From assembly GCA_903844215.1 (NCBI GenBank), contig CAIMSP010000014.1:1-36605 (forward strand): a DNA stretch of 36,605 nucleotides. The letters are read 5' to 3'. This document shows positions 1 to 8,787 of this stretch, piece after piece. Source of the stretch: an uncultured beta proteobacterium (GTDB taxonomy: Bacteria; Pseudomonadota; Gammaproteobacteria; Burkholderiales; Burkholderiaceae_C). A program made the translations under genes and the position numbers. The notes under the pieces are model-generated. The model was not told the origin of the DNA. It did no database searches and was given only the letters and a program-made list of their open reading frames with translations. The stretch's first letter is position 1. Every line of letters begins with the position of its first letter.

Positions 1-2500
1 CTGTTGGCAGGCTGAGCGGCGCAGTGAGGTCGCCGTTCCAGCCCGCGCCCAGGGTGATGTTGCCAGTGCTTTGCAAATTGGAAGCGAGATTCAAGCTGCC
101 CGTGCTCCACCACTGCACGTCGCCGCTGTAGGCCGCTGCAGGCACGGTCCAGTTCGGACTGGCACTGGATTGATTGAAGAAGCGGCTATCGGCGAAGGTA
201 TTGCCGACACCGAAAGTCACCGTACCCGGACCCGCGACCAGAACGTTGAGGTCGCCGCGGGTGCTGACGCCGCTCAGGGTCACCATGGGCGTTGCGCTGG
301 ACGCCGCCTGGCCGATCTGCAAGGTCCCGGGGCCGCTGATCGTCGTGCCTTGGAACTTGTCCGCTCCACCGTGGTTTTCGGAAATCAGCAGCGTCTGGTT
401 GGCGGCGATGTTCACCGTTCCTTGGACCACATCCAGGTTCTGCAGTGTCAAGCCGCCTTGCACGTTCAGGGTGCCGACCGCAGCCTGTGAGTACTTCACC
501 CCCCAGGCGCCACCGCCCTGAGCGTTGATGGTGCCGCTGTTGCTGAGCGTGCCGCCACGCGCAGCGTCACTGGTGATCGACATTGCTGCGCTGGAGTTGT
601 CCGTCAGCGTGGCACCTGCCAGGTTGTTGAAGCTCGCCACCGAATTCCCGTCATACAAACTGATCGTGCTGTTGCCGTTCAGGGTGACGCTGCCGGAATT
701 ATTCCAGGCCTTGGCACTGACGACAGTGACCGTCAAGGCCTGGGCCGCGCCATCGAAGATCACGCTGTCGCCGTTGGCGACCGACACCTTGCCCCCGGCG
801 TTCAAGTTCAGCGCAAGGCTGTTCGTGGGCGACGAGTTCGTGATCGAGCCCTGCAGCTGGATGTCGTTGTCAGCCTTCAGCGTCAAGCTGGTATTGCCAG
901 CGCCAGTGGTCAATTTGATCGCCGCATTCGGCGCAAAGCTGATGTTGCCGCTTCCGCCACCGCTTCCGCCACCGCCACCGCTGGTCGCGAGCGTCACGTC
1001 GGTTGCATTGTTCAGCGCCTGATTCAACGTGAAGTCGGAAATCTTCGACGAATCGTCGTCACCGCCCGTTGGCGTAAACGGATTGCTCGGCGAGATGTAG
1101 GCGTCGGACGTGCTGCTGGTCGCGTGGATGATCGTCACGTCGCTCGGATCGAGCAGCCAGGTTCCGGCCGCACCATGGGCCGCAGACGCGACCACGCGCG
1201 CGCCTTGCACATCCAGAAACTGTTTGCCCGAGGTCTCGACAAAGCCGCCCGCGCCACCCGTTGCACCACCGCTGGCGGAAATGCGGCCATGCATGCGCGT
1301 GGCCTCGTCGGCCCACACGACCACCTTGCCGCCGGCGCCGCGCTCGATGGCGTCGGCCGCAATGCGAACCTCGGAGCCCACGTAGCTCATGCTGGCATTT
1401 TGCACGCCGGGGTTGCCGCCGTGGGCGTCGCCACCGATGAGGACCGTGCCGCCGCCATTCGTGCCCGAAGCGTCCACGCGGGCCTGATCCAGCAGCGCCA
1501 CGCGTTGCCCTAGCACCTGCACGCTGCCGCCCACGTCACCCGTGGCCAGGATCTGGGCCCCCGCGTTGACGATGGCGTCGCCGCTGGCCTTGAGCAGCAC
1601 GCGCCCGCCCTCCTGGGTGACCCGTGTCGCCTGAATCAAGCCGCTGTGCGTGAGCGTGCCGGCAAAGATGCCGACCGCGCTCCCCTGCAGCGTGCCCAGG
1701 TTGAGCACCTGGTCGGTCGGTGCCTGGGCCAACAGCGCAATGCCTTCGAGCCCGCGGCCACTGATTTCCACCTGCCGCCCTGCGGCCAGAATCGTGTTGC
1801 CGTTGGGCGCCTGAATCAGGGCGCTGGCGCCGGTGGAGATCGTCGGCGCGACCAGCACCACGTCGCCCTGCCGGGCCACGATCTGCCCCTGCACCGAAAT
1901 GCCGGCGGGATTGGCGGCGGTCTCAGCAAAACGCATGCGCCCTGCGGCCGCGTCGGTGTCGCTGAGTTGGAGCGTGGAGGCGGTAAAGCCCGCCGTGTCC
2001 ACCACGGCTCCTGCGCCCACGGCGATGCCGGACTGGTTCACCAGCACCAGTTTGCCATTCGAGCCCAGCGTTCCCAGGATCAAGGTGGGCGTGTTGCTGA
2101 CCACCCGGTTGATCGACGTGCTGGCCGCGTCGGGCTGTTGAAAATACGTCGTGCCGCCCGCGCCGATGGAAAAACTCTGCCAGTTGATGACCGATTGCCG
2201 GGTTCCGGCGGCGTTTTGCGTCGTCACCCACAGCGTGCCGGGCTTGCTGGTGTCAAAGTTGGCCTGGCCCATGACCGCAGTGCCGCCAGTGGGAAGGAGC
2301 ACGCCGGCCACTGCCGACTGAGCCAGTCCTGCTGCGCGCACATTGGCCAGGCCCAGCGCCGCCGTTTGCGCCCACAGCGGCTGCATTGACAAAGCCAGTG
2401 CCAGCGCCAGTGCCCTGGGCCGAAGCACGCAGCGCGCCACGCCAGGCGTGCGCCCGCCCAAAGGGCACAAGCGAGCCGATGCAGCAGATTTGATGGCCAA
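1..2500 (-). CDS. Filamentous-haemagglutinin-like exoprotein (TpsA family), C-terminus beyond window
   Basis: At least 833 codons are open on the minus strand and run off the left edge. After a signal-peptide-like stretch (hydrophobic ALALALALSMQPLWA, possible cleavage near WAQ) comes a classic two-partner-secretion domain: GTAVMGQANFD, then INWQSFSIG, TTYFQQPDAAST, INRVV, ILGTLGSNGKLVLVN and QSGIAVG. This family is exported through an outer-membrane TpsB pore and folds as a long beta-helix, often an adhesin. Further on are GTWLLDPSDVTI, typical of these proteins, a Gly/Ser linker (TSGGGGGSGGGSGN), and weak Asn/Thr/Ser/Gly-rich beta-helix repeats. The frame has a TAG at 2564-2566 and no suitable ATG. 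I chose the TTG at 2500 because GGAG lies 9 nt upstream; GTG codons at 2554, 2536 and 2530 are alternatives. No tpsB is visible, and no typical extended signal peptide. The gap 2501-2768 holds no gene I can support. Confidence 0.85.
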   Translation of the reverse strand, partial: MAIKSAASARLCPLGGRTPGVARCVLRPRALALALALSMQPLWAQTAALGLANVRAAGLAQSAVAGVLLPTGGTAVMGQANFDTSKPGTLWVTTQNAAGTRQSVINWQSFSIGAGGTTYFQQPDAASTSINRVVSNTPTLILGTLGSNGKLVLVNQSGIAVGAGAVVDTAGFTASTLQLSDTDAAAGRMRFAETAANPAGISVQGQIVARQGDVVLVAPTISTGASALIQAPNGNTILAAGRQVEISGRGLEGIALLAQAPTDQVLNLGTLQGSAVGIFAGTLTHSGLIQATRVTQEGGRVLLKASGDAIVNAGAQILATGDVGGSVQVLGQRVALLDQARVDASGTNGGGTVLIGGDAHGGNPGVQNASMSYVGSEVRIAADAIERGAGGKVVVWADEATRMHGRISASGGATGGAGGFVETSGKQFLDVQGARVVASAAHGAAGTWLLDPSDVTIIHATSSTSDAYISPSNPFTPTGGDDDSSKISDFTLNQALNNATDVTLATSGGGGGSGGGSGNISFAPNAAIKLTTGAGNTSLTLKADNDIQLQGSITNSSPTNSLALNLNAGGKVSVANGDSVIFDGAAQALTVTVVSAKAWNNSGSVTLNGNSTISLYDGNSVASFNNLAGATLTDNSSAAMSITSDAARGGTLSNSGTINAQGGGAWGVKYSQAAVGTLNVQGGLTLQNLDVVQGTVNIAANQTLLISENHGGADKFQGTTISGPGTLQIGQAASSATPMVTLSGVSTRGDLNVLVAGPGTVTFGVGNTFADSRFFNQSSASPNWTVPAAAYSGDVQWWSTGSLNLASNLQSTGNITLGAGWNGDLTAPLSLPT

Positions 2501-2768
2501 GATGTTGAACTCCGACGACGGGCGGCCCACAACCACGCCAGTTGCGGCCCTCACCGGCCCATGCTAACAACATCTGCGGATGTTCATTGCCAAAAAAGAC
2601 AAGATCGCGTGACATATCAATGACTATTGCCAACTTTGCAACACCTACGCGCAATGCGCAGGGATCAGAAGTCACGGTGCAGGCCTTGGCAACGCGGGCT
2701 TGCTCAGGCCTCGCGCAAGGCCAGGAGGGCTTGCCTCGGCCTGGTCGCCCGGCTCGACCCGGGTGAAT

Positions 2769-3209
2769 TCAGCACAGCAAAGTGAGCCTTTGCGCCACGG
2801 CCTGCTCCAGCGCGCCGAGCCGCTGTTGCAGCGCGCTCAGTGGGTCCGGCGCGGCTTCGCGCAGCGCGGCGGCCCACACCGGCGCGGGGAAGTGGCTGTC
2901 CCACTCGAAGCGCGCAATGATGTGCCAGTGCAGGTGCGCCACCACATTGCCCAAGGCCGCTAGGTTGATCTTGCGCGGTTGCAGCACGTCGCGCATGGCG
3001 CGCTCGACCAGGACCAGGGCGCGCATGCACAGCGCCTGGTCGGCATCGCTCAGGTCGGAGAACTCGGCCACGTGCTCGGTCCAGACCAGCCGATAAAAGG
3101 CCGGGAAGCCCGCCTCGTCGGCGCGAATGACGCGAAACTTTTGCGTCTGAAAGACGAGCGCGCCCCCCAGGGCGTCGCACAAGGGGCAGGCGGCAGCGGT
3201 CATGTGCAT
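2769..3209 (-). CDS. HIT-family nucleotide-binding hydrolase
   Basis: A protein of 146 residues with the histidine triad H-L-H-W-H at residues 92-96, preceded by the usual NVVAH context, which defines the HIT family of nucleotide hydrolases and transferases (AMP-lysine or dinucleoside polyphosphate hydrolysis). An N-terminal CPLC pair (residues 8-11) could bind zinc, as in some HIT proteins. The ATG at 3209 lies 2 nt after the stop of the upstream oxidoreductase gene, so the two are probably cotranscribed and coupled; a second ATG two codons in is an alternative start. The substrate cannot be told from sequence. The length is typical of a stand-alone bacterial HIT protein. Confidence 0.88.
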   Translation of the reverse strand: MHMTAAACPLCDALGGALVFQTQKFRVIRADEAGFPAFYRLVWTEHVAEFSDLSDADQALCMRALVLVERAMRDVLQPRKINLAALGNVVAHLHWHIIARFEWDSHFPAPVWAAALREAAPDPLSALQQRLGALEQAVAQRLTLLC

Positions 3210-3211
3210 CC

Positions 3212-6200
3212 CTAAACCAGCACGCGCTCGATGCCGCCTTGGTTGGCGGCCGCCACGTACTCGGGCATCCAGTTCTCGCCCAAGATCTGCCGCGCCATTT
3301 CAACCACGATGTAGTCGGCCTCGAGCAGGCCATTGTCCAGGTCCTCGCCAAAGCGGCTCAGGCCTTGCAGGCAGGCCGGGCAGGAGGTCAGCATCTTCAC
3401 GTTCTCTTTCGCGCCCACTCGTCCCGTCGCGCGCAGCGCGGCCTCGCCCTGCAAGATTTCCTCCTCCTTGCGAAAGCGCACCTGGGTCGAGATGTCGGGG
3501 CGGTTCAGGCTGAGCGTTCCGGACTCACCGCAGCAGCGCTCCGACTTGATGACGCCGTCGCCGAGCAAGGCCTTGACGGTCTTCATCGGGTCCTGCAGTT
3601 TCATCGGGCTGTGACAGGGGTCGTGAAACAGGTAGCCGCCGCCCTTGTTGTGCAGCGTGATGTCTTTGCCGAGCAGGTATTCGTGGATGTCGATGATGCG
3701 GCAGCCGGGGAATATCTTGTCGAACTCGTAGCCCTGCAACTGGTCGTAGCAGGTGCCGCAGCTCACCACCACGGTCTTGATGTCGAGGTAGTTCAGCGTG
3801 TTGGCGACGCGATGGAACAGCACGCGGTTGTCGGTGATGATCTTTTCCGCCTTGTCGTACTGACCCGAGCCGCGCTGCGGGTAGCCGCAGCACAGGTAGC
3901 CCGGCGGCAGCACGGTCTGCACACCGGCGTGCCAGAGCATGGCCTGCGTGGCCAGACCCACCTGGGAAAAGAGACGCTCGGAGCCGCAACCGGGGAAGTA
4001 AAACACGGCCTCGGTCTCGGCGTTCGTGGTTTGCGGGTCGCGGATGATGGGGACGTAGGCCTTGTCCTCGATGTCGAGCAGGGCGCGCGCCGTCTTCTTG
4101 GGCAGGCCGCCGGGCAGCTTCTTGTTGATGAAGTGGATCACCTGCTCCTTGAGCGGCGCCGTGCCCACCGTCGCCGGCGGTGAGCGCGTTTGCTTGCGCG
4201 CCACCAGGCGCATGACGTCGTGGGCCCAGCGCTGCGCGCGCATGGCGACGTTCACCATCACGGAGCGGGCCAGCTTGATGGTCTGCGGATTCGTCGCGTT
4301 GAGCAGGAACATCGCGGCCGCACCGGCGGGGCGAAAGCTCTTCTTGCCCATCTTGCGCAACAGGTTGCGCATGTTCATCGAGACCTCGCCGAAGTCGATG
4401 TCCACCGGACAGGGTTTGAGGCATTTGTGGCACACCGTGCAGTGATCGGCCACGTCCTCGAACTCCTCCCAATGCTTCAGGGAAATGCCGCGACGCGTCT
4501 GCTCTTCATAGAGAAACGCTTCCACCAGCAGGGAGGTTGCCAGGATCTTGTTGCGCGGGCTGTACAACAGATTGGCACGCGGCACATGGGTGGCGCACAC
4601 CGGCTTGCACTTGCCGCAGCGCAGGCAGTCCTTGACGCTGGCGGCGATGGCGCCGATGTCGGACTGCTGCATGATCAGCGACTCGTGCCCCATCAGGCCG
4701 AAGCTGGGGGTGTAGGCGTTGGTCAGGTCCGCATATACAACGCCCCCACGCTCCGCCGCTTCGCGGGTCGCTGCCCCTCGAGGGGGCTGATTCGCCTCGG
4801 GGCGGCCCAGCGGCGAATCGGCATCTGAGGCCAAACTTGCCAACGCTGAATGCGCCCAATTTCTGAGCAGCTTGCCCTTGTTGAAGCGGCCTTCGGGGTC
4901 GATGCGCTGCTTGTAGTCGGCAAAGGGCTGGAGCTCGGCGTCGCTCAGATACTCCAGCTTGGTGATGCCGATGCCGTGCTCGCCCGAGATCACACCGTCC
5001 AGGGAGCGCGCCAGCGCCATGATGCGCTTGACCGCGCCGTGCGCGCTTTGCAGCATGGCGTAGTCGTCGCTGTTCACCGGCAGATTGGTGTGCACATTGC
5101 CGTCGCCGGCGTGCATGTGCAGCGCGGCCCAGACGCGGCCCTTGAGCACGCGCTGATGGATGGCGTTGCACTCGGCCAGGATGGGCGCAAACATGCCACC
5201 GGTGAAGATGTCCTGCAGCGGCGCGCGCAACTGGGTCTTCCAACTCGCGCGCAAGCTGTGCTCCTGCAACTGCGGGAACAGGGTTTGCACCTGGTCGAGC
5301 CAGCCCTGCCACAGCGCGCGCACCTCGGCCAGCAGCGCCAGCGCCTGATCGACGCGCTCCTGCAGCATCTCGGGTGAAGGGATTTCGCTGGCGTCGTCGT
5401 GGCGCCCCAGCGGCAGGTTGCCTTGGACAAGAAACTCCTGCAGCGCGTCGCACAGCTGGATCTTGTTCTGCAGGCTGAGCTCGATGTTGATGCGCTCGAT
5501 GCCGTCGGTGTACTGGGCCATGCGCGGCAGCGGGATCACCACGTCCTCGTTGATCTTGAAGGCGTTGGTGTGCCGGGAAATCGCCGCCGTGCGTTTGCGA
5601 TCGAGCCAGAATTTCTTGCGCGCCTCGGCGCTGATGGCGACAAAGCCCTCGCCGCTGCGCGAGTTCGCGATGCGCACCACCTCGGAGGTGGCGCGCGCCA
5701 CGGCGTCGGCGTTGTCGCCCGCGATGTCGCCGAACAGCACCATCTTGGGCAGGCCGCCGCGCTTGGATTTGGTGGCATAGCCCACGGCCTTGAGATAGCG
5801 GTCGTCCAGATGCTCCAGACCGGCGAGCAGCACGCCGGTGCGTTTCTGCTCGGCGAACATGAAGTCCTTGATCTCGACGATGCTGGGCACGGCGTCGCGC
5901 GCATGGCCAAAAAACTCCAGGCAAACGGTGCGCGTGTGCTGCGGCATGCGGTGCACGATCCAGCGCGCGCTGGTGATGAGGCCGTCGCAGCCTTCCTTCT
6001 GTATGCCCGGCAGGCCACTGAGGAACTTGTCGGTCACGTCCTTGCCCAGGCCCTCCTTGCGAAAGCTCGCGCCCGGAATGTCCAACTGTTCGGTGCGCAG
6101 CAGCGTCTTGCCATCGGCCTTGAAGGTCTTGAGCTCAAAGCGGGCCATGGCGGCGTCGTGGATCTTGCCCAGGTTGTGCCCGATGCGCGTGACTTCGAGC

Positions 6201-7195
6201 CACTCGGCATTGGGCGTCACCATGCGCCAGGAGGCCAGGTTGTCCAGCGCCGTGCCCCAGAGCACGGCCTTCTTGCCGCCGGCGTTCATGGCGATGTTGC
6301 CACCAATGCACGAGGCCTCGGCCGAGGTCGGGTCCACGGCGAACACATAACCGCCGCGCTCGGCCGCGTCGGCCACGCGCTGCGTCACCACGCCGGCTTC
6401 GGTCCAGACCGTGGCCACGGGCTGTTCCAGACCCGGCAGGTCCAGCATCTGAACCTCGGTCATGGCTTCGAGCTTTTCGGTGTTGATGACCGCGCTCTTC
6501 CAGGTCAGCGGAATGGCGCCGCCGGTGTAGCCGGTGCCGCCGCCGCGCGGCACGATGCTCAGACCCAGTTCGATGCAGGCCTTCACCAGCCCGGCCATTT
6601 CGGCCTCGGTGTCGGGCGTGAGCACGACGAACGGGTACTCGACGCGCCAGTCGGTGGCGTCGGTCACGTGCGAGACGCGGCTCAGGCCGTCGAACTTGAT
6701 GTTGTCGGCAGCGGTGACGCGCTTCAACGCGCGCTGGCTTTGACGGCGCAGCGCGCGCACTTCTTCAAACATGGCGTCAAACGCCTGGATGCTCCTGGCT
6801 GCGGCCTCGTACAACTCGCCCACAAGGGCATCGCGCTCGGCGTCCACGTCCGGCGTGCGGCGCTTTTGCACCTCGCCCAGGCGGTGCTTGAGCGCCTCCA
6901 CCAGCAGCGCGCGGCGCTTCGGGTTGTCCAATAGATCGTCTTGCAAATAGGGGTTGCGCTGCACCACCCAGATGTCGCCCAGCACCTCGTACAGCATGCG
7001 CGCCGAGCGACCGGTGCGCCGCTCCTGGCGCAACTGTGTCAACACCTCCCAGCAGCGCGCTCCCAACAGGCGCAACACGATCTCGCGATCGGAGAACGAG
7101 GTGTAGTTGTAGGGAATCTCGCGGATGCGCGGTTGCAACTGCGCGTGCGCGTCGGTGTCAGAGGTGACTTGGGAAAGCGTTGTGGGAGCGTTCAT
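3212..7195 (-). CDS. Large FAD/4Fe-4S oxidoreductase (DUF3683 family, D-lactate-dehydrogenase-like)
   Basis: A 1327-residue fusion. An N-terminal region of about 170 residues (DUF3683/DUF3400-like) is followed by a PCMH-type FAD-binding domain with [11 protein letters not shown] near residue 217, a FAD-oxidase C-terminal domain ending near [14 protein letters not shown] and [13 protein letters not shown], a ferredoxin-like pair of 4Fe-4S clusters ([11 protein letters not shown] near 857 and [12 protein letters not shown] near 919), and two cysteine-rich CCG half-domains ([10 protein letters not shown] near 1069, CGTC, HDPCHSP and CCGES near 1223). This layout resembles a GlpC/LldE-type unit fused to a D-lactate or glycolate dehydrogenase flavoprotein, probably passing electrons to quinone at the inner membrane; the substrate is inferred, not shown. 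The frame extends to a TTG at 7204, but ATG at 7195 ([10 protein letters not shown]) is the natural start. The linker between the flavin and Fe-S halves is unusual; see the repeat at 4740-4820. The HIT gene follows 2 nt downstream. Confidence 0.9.
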   Translation of the reverse strand: MNAPTTLSQVTSDTDAHAQLQPRIREIPYNYTSFSDREIVLRLLGARCWEVLTQLRQERRTGRSARMLYEVLGDIWVVQRNPYLQDDLLDNPKRRALLVEALKHRLGEVQKRRTPDVDAERDALVGELYEAAARSIQAFDAMFEEVRALRRQSQRALKRVTAADNIKFDGLSRVSHVTDATDWRVEYPFVVLTPDTEAEMAGLVKACIELGLSIVPRGGGTGYTGGAIPLTWKSAVINTEKLEAMTEVQMLDLPGLEQPVATVWTEAGVVTQRVADAAERGGYVFAVDPTSAEASCIGGNIAMNAGGKKAVLWGTALDNLASWRMVTPNAEWLEVTRIGHNLGKIHDAAMARFELKTFKADGKTLLRTEQLDIPGASFRKEGLGKDVTDKFLSGLPGIQKEGCDGLITSARWIVHRMPQHTRTVCLEFFGHARDAVPSIVEIKDFMFAEQKRTGVLLAGLEHLDDRYLKAVGYATKSKRGGLPKMVLFGDIAGDNADAVARATSEVVRIANSRSGEGFVAISAEARKKFWLDRKRTAAISRHTNAFKINEDVVIPLPRMAQYTDGIERINIELSLQNKIQLCDALQEFLVQGNLPLGRHDDASEIPSPEMLQERVDQALALLAEVRALWQGWLDQVQTLFPQLQEHSLRASWKTQLRAPLQDIFTGGMFAPILAECNAIHQRVLKGRVWAALHMHAGDGNVHTNLPVNSDDYAMLQSAHGAVKRIMALARSLDGVISGEHGIGITKLEYLSDAELQPFADYKQRIDPEGRFNKGKLLRNWAHSALASLASDADSPLGRPEANQPPRGAATREAAERGGVVYADLTNAYTPSFGLMGHESLIMQQSDIGAIAASVKDCLRCGKCKPVCATHVPRANLLYSPRNKILATSLLVEAFLYEEQTRRGISLKHWEEFEDVADHCTVCHKCLKPCPVDIDFGEVSMNMRNLLRKMGKKSFRPAGAAAMFLLNATNPQTIKLARSVMVNVAMRAQRWAHDVMRLVARKQTRSPPATVGTAPLKEQVIHFINKKLPGGLPKKTARALLDIEDKAYVPIIRDPQTTNAETEAVFYFPGCGSERLFSQVGLATQAMLWHAGVQTVLPPGYLCCGYPQRGSGQYDKAEKIITDNRVLFHRVANTLNYLDIKTVVVSCGTCYDQLQGYEFDKIFPGCRIIDIHEYLLGKDITLHNKGGGYLFHDPCHSPMKLQDPMKTVKALLGDGVIKSERCCGESGTLSLNRPDISTQVRFRKEEEILQGEAALRATGRVGAKENVKMLTSCPACLQGLSRFGEDLDNGLLEADYIVVEMARQILGENWMPEYVAAANQGGIERVLV
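4740..4820. repeat. Dispersed hairpin-rich repeat inside the oxidoreductase gene
   Basis: This stretch has features of the short intergenic repeats I associate with Comamonadaceae: a run of C followed by GCTCCGCCGCTTCGCGGG, the perfect 12-bp palindrome CCCCTCGAGGGG at 4774-4785, and a 7-bp inverted repeat ATTCGCC/GGCGAAT (4790-4796 with 4812-4818) enclosing GGGGCGGCCC. Here it lies in frame within a coding region and gives a low-complexity linker (about [15 protein letters not shown], then [10 protein letters not shown]) between the flavin and Fe-S parts. The family assignment is from memory. The palindromes are seen directly, but the outer limits are approximate. Confidence 0.55.
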
Positions 7196-7218
7196 CGGGT
7201 TCAAAAGTGAAGGCTGGC

Positions 7219-7250
7219 GCGGGACAGTCCAGGCTTTACCAATGGTAACG
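7219..7250. repeat. Repeated motif, copy 1 (GCGGGACAGTCCA plus TTAC/GTAA arms)
   Basis: GCGGGACAGTCCA is followed after 4 nt by the inverted repeat TTACC-AAT-GGTAA and then CG. The same 13-mer, again followed after 4 nt by TTAC and then GTAACG, occurs between ugpE and ugpC (10539-10567). This copy lies between the start of the oxidoreductase gene and the ugp promoter region. It could be a dispersed repeat or a regulatory site. The 13-mer match alone could be chance at this GC content; the shared layout is what makes it notable. The rest of the intergenic stretch 7196-7407 holds the Pho-box-like site and a weak hairpin (ACCGC/GCGGT, 7336-7351). Confidence 0.45.
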
Positions 7251-7361
7251 CAGCGCCGAATTCACCCGTTACGCCAAGGCCAAGCGAACAACTTGATTGA
7301 CCTGGCGCAAGCCCCATGGAAACCCCGGTAGGCGTACCGCGCAAAAGCGGTTTAAATATTA

Positions 7362-7389
7362 CTGTCACAAAACTTGTCTATCCTGTGGC
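7362..7389 (+). promoter_or_regulatory. Pho-box-like PhoB site upstream of ugpB
   Basis: CTGTCACAAAACTTGTCT at 7362-7379 resembles the PhoB consensus of two 7-bp CTGTCAT-like repeats spaced 11 bp apart; a third, imperfect repeat CTGTGGC follows at 7383-7389. In E. coli the ugp operon is a classic PhoB target, so site and gene agree. The second repeat contains an extra T relative to consensus. The site ends 18 nt before the ATG, implying a short leader that contains the ribosome-binding site AGGAG at 7398-7402. No good -35 hexamer is visible, as expected for a PhoB-activated promoter. Inferred, not tested. Confidence 0.55.
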
Positions 7390-7407
7390 ATTCATTTAGG
7401 AGTTCGC

Positions 7408-8709
7408 ATGAAGAAATACCTCGCTGCCGCGGCCTTGGTCGCCGCCGCTGTTTTGCCGGCTCAGGCACAAACCGAAATTCAATGGTGGCACTCCATGGAT
7501 GGCGCGCTGAACGATTGGGTCGTCGATCTGGCCAAGCAGTTCAATGCCAGCCAGACCGAGTACAAGATCGTCCCGACCTACAAGGGTGAATACGACCAAT
7601 CGGTGGCTGCCGGCATCGCGGCCTACCGCGCTGGCAATGCACCCGACATCCTGCAGGTCTTCGAGGTGGGCACCGCCACCATGATGTACTCCAAGGGCGC
7701 CATCAAGCCCGTGGGTGAAGTCATGAAGGAAGCCGGCGTCAAGTTCGACCAGAAGGCCTACATCCCGGCGATTGCAGGCTACTACACGGCGCCCAACGGG
7801 CAGATGCTGAGCTTCCCGTTCAACAGCTCCACCACCGTTTTCTACTACAACAAGGACGCGTTCAAGAACGCCGGTCTGGACGCGGAGAAGCCGCCCACCA
7901 CCTGGCCCGAAGTGGTGGCCGCCGCAGCCAAGCTCAAAATCAGCGGCAGCCAATGCCCGTTCACCACGTCGTGGATGACCTGGGCCCAGCTCGAGAGTTT
8001 CTCGGCCTGGCACAACACGACCTACGCCAGCAAGAACAACGGCTTTGGCGGACTCGATGCGCGGCTGGAGTTCAACTCTCCGCTGCACGTGCGCCACTTT
8101 GAGAACTTGAGCAACATGTCCAAGCAGGGCCTGTTCGTCTACAAGGGCCGCTCCGGCAAGGCGATCTCGTCCTTCATCTCGGGCGAATGCGCGATGTTCG
8201 TGGGTTCGTCCGGCAGCTATGCCACGGTCAACCGCGATGCCAAGTTCAAGTTTGCCGAATCCGCCCTGCCGTACTATCCGGACGTGCCTGGCGCGCCGCA
8301 AAACACCATCATCGGCGGCGCCAGCCTGTGGGTCATGGCCGGCAAGCCTGCCGCCCATTACAAGGGTGTGGCCAACTTCTTCGCCTTTTTGTCGGACCCC
8401 AAGGTGCAGTCGGCCAGCCATATCCGCACCGGCTACCTGCCCGTCACCATGGCCGCGTTCAAGCTCACGGAAGAGTCGGGCTTTTACAAGAAGAACCCCG
8501 GCACGGACGTGGCCGTGAACCAGATGATCCGCAAGACAACGGACAAGTCACGCGGCGTGCGCCTGGGCAACTTCGTGCAGATCCGCGCGATCCTGGACGA
8601 GGAAACCGAACAAATCTGGACTGGCAAGAAGACCGCCAAGGAAGCACTGGACGCGGGCGTGAAGCGCGGCAACGAACTGCTGGTCAAGTTCCAGGCAAAC
8701 AACAAGTAA
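7408..8709 (+). CDS. ugpB: sn-Glycerol-3-phosphate ABC transporter, periplasmic binding protein
   Basis: A protein of 433 residues with a Sec signal peptide (MKKYLAAAALVAAAVLPAQA, cleavage probably after AQA at 20). The mature N-terminus TEIQWWHSMDGALNDWV is the hallmark of UgpB, the family 1 solute-binding protein for glycerol-3-phosphate and glycerophosphodiesters. Later segments such as PFNSSTTVFYYNKDAF, GGASLWVMAG and the RTGYLPV region also fit. The ATG at 7408 is chosen because AGGAG lies 5 nt upstream and it begins the signal peptide; longer in-frame starts (such as TTG 7297) precede the Pho-box-like site. It is first in ugpB-A-E-C-Q, all on the plus strand. A hairpin with a T run follows its stop codon and probably lets it be expressed above the membrane parts. 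Confidence 0.95.
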   Translation: MKKYLAAAALVAAAVLPAQAQTEIQWWHSMDGALNDWVVDLAKQFNASQTEYKIVPTYKGEYDQSVAAGIAAYRAGNAPDILQVFEVGTATMMYSKGAIKPVGEVMKEAGVKFDQKAYIPAIAGYYTAPNGQMLSFPFNSSTTVFYYNKDAFKNAGLDAEKPPTTWPEVVAAAAKLKISGSQCPFTTSWMTWAQLESFSAWHNTTYASKNNGFGGLDARLEFNSPLHVRHFENLSNMSKQGLFVYKGRSGKAISSFISGECAMFVGSSGSYATVNRDAKFKFAESALPYYPDVPGAPQNTIIGGASLWVMAGKPAAHYKGVANFFAFLSDPKVQSASHIRTGYLPVTMAAFKLTEESGFYKKNPGTDVAVNQMIRKTTDKSRGVRLGNFVQIRAILDEETEQIWTGKKTAKEALDAGVKRGNELLVKFQANNK

Positions 8710-8724
8710 GCGCGCCTAAAATCG

Positions 8725-8766
8725 CAGGGCTGCACTGCCGCTTGGCACTGCAGCCCTGAATTTTTC
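8725..8766 (+). terminator. Terminator-like hairpin between ugpB and ugpA
   Basis: A 34-nt inverted repeat: a perfect 10-bp stem CAGGGCTGCA/TGCAGCCCTG, one C-C mismatch, 4 more pairs (TGCC/GGCA) and a GCTT loop, then AATTTTTC. Such structures after a binding-protein gene commonly cut read-through or protect the 3' end of the upstream mRNA, so the abundant periplasmic protein is made in excess of the permease. It sits inside an operon, so it is probably partial. The structure is seen directly; its role is inferred. Confidence 0.7.
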
Positions 8767-8787
8767 AGCTCACTCCACCTGCCCCTC

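Noticed and set aside
2253..2675. A 140-codon minus-strand frame at the TpsA start
   Set aside because: Overlaps the exoprotein signal region in another frame; low-complexity sequence without family features. I considered it as a frameshifted N-terminus but saw no extended signal sequence in it.
2700..2768. GC-rich inverted repeats after the HIT gene
   Set aside because: Several weak alternative stems with no T run; not supportable as a terminator.
5399..6934. A 511-codon plus-strand open frame
   Set aside because: Antisense to the DUF3683-type oxidoreductase, whose motifs are clear.
7297..7310. TTGACCTGGCGCAA, resembling an FNR/Anr box
   Set aside because: Only the left half fits; the right half (CGCAA) departs from ATCAA, and nothing nearby is expected to be oxygen-controlled.
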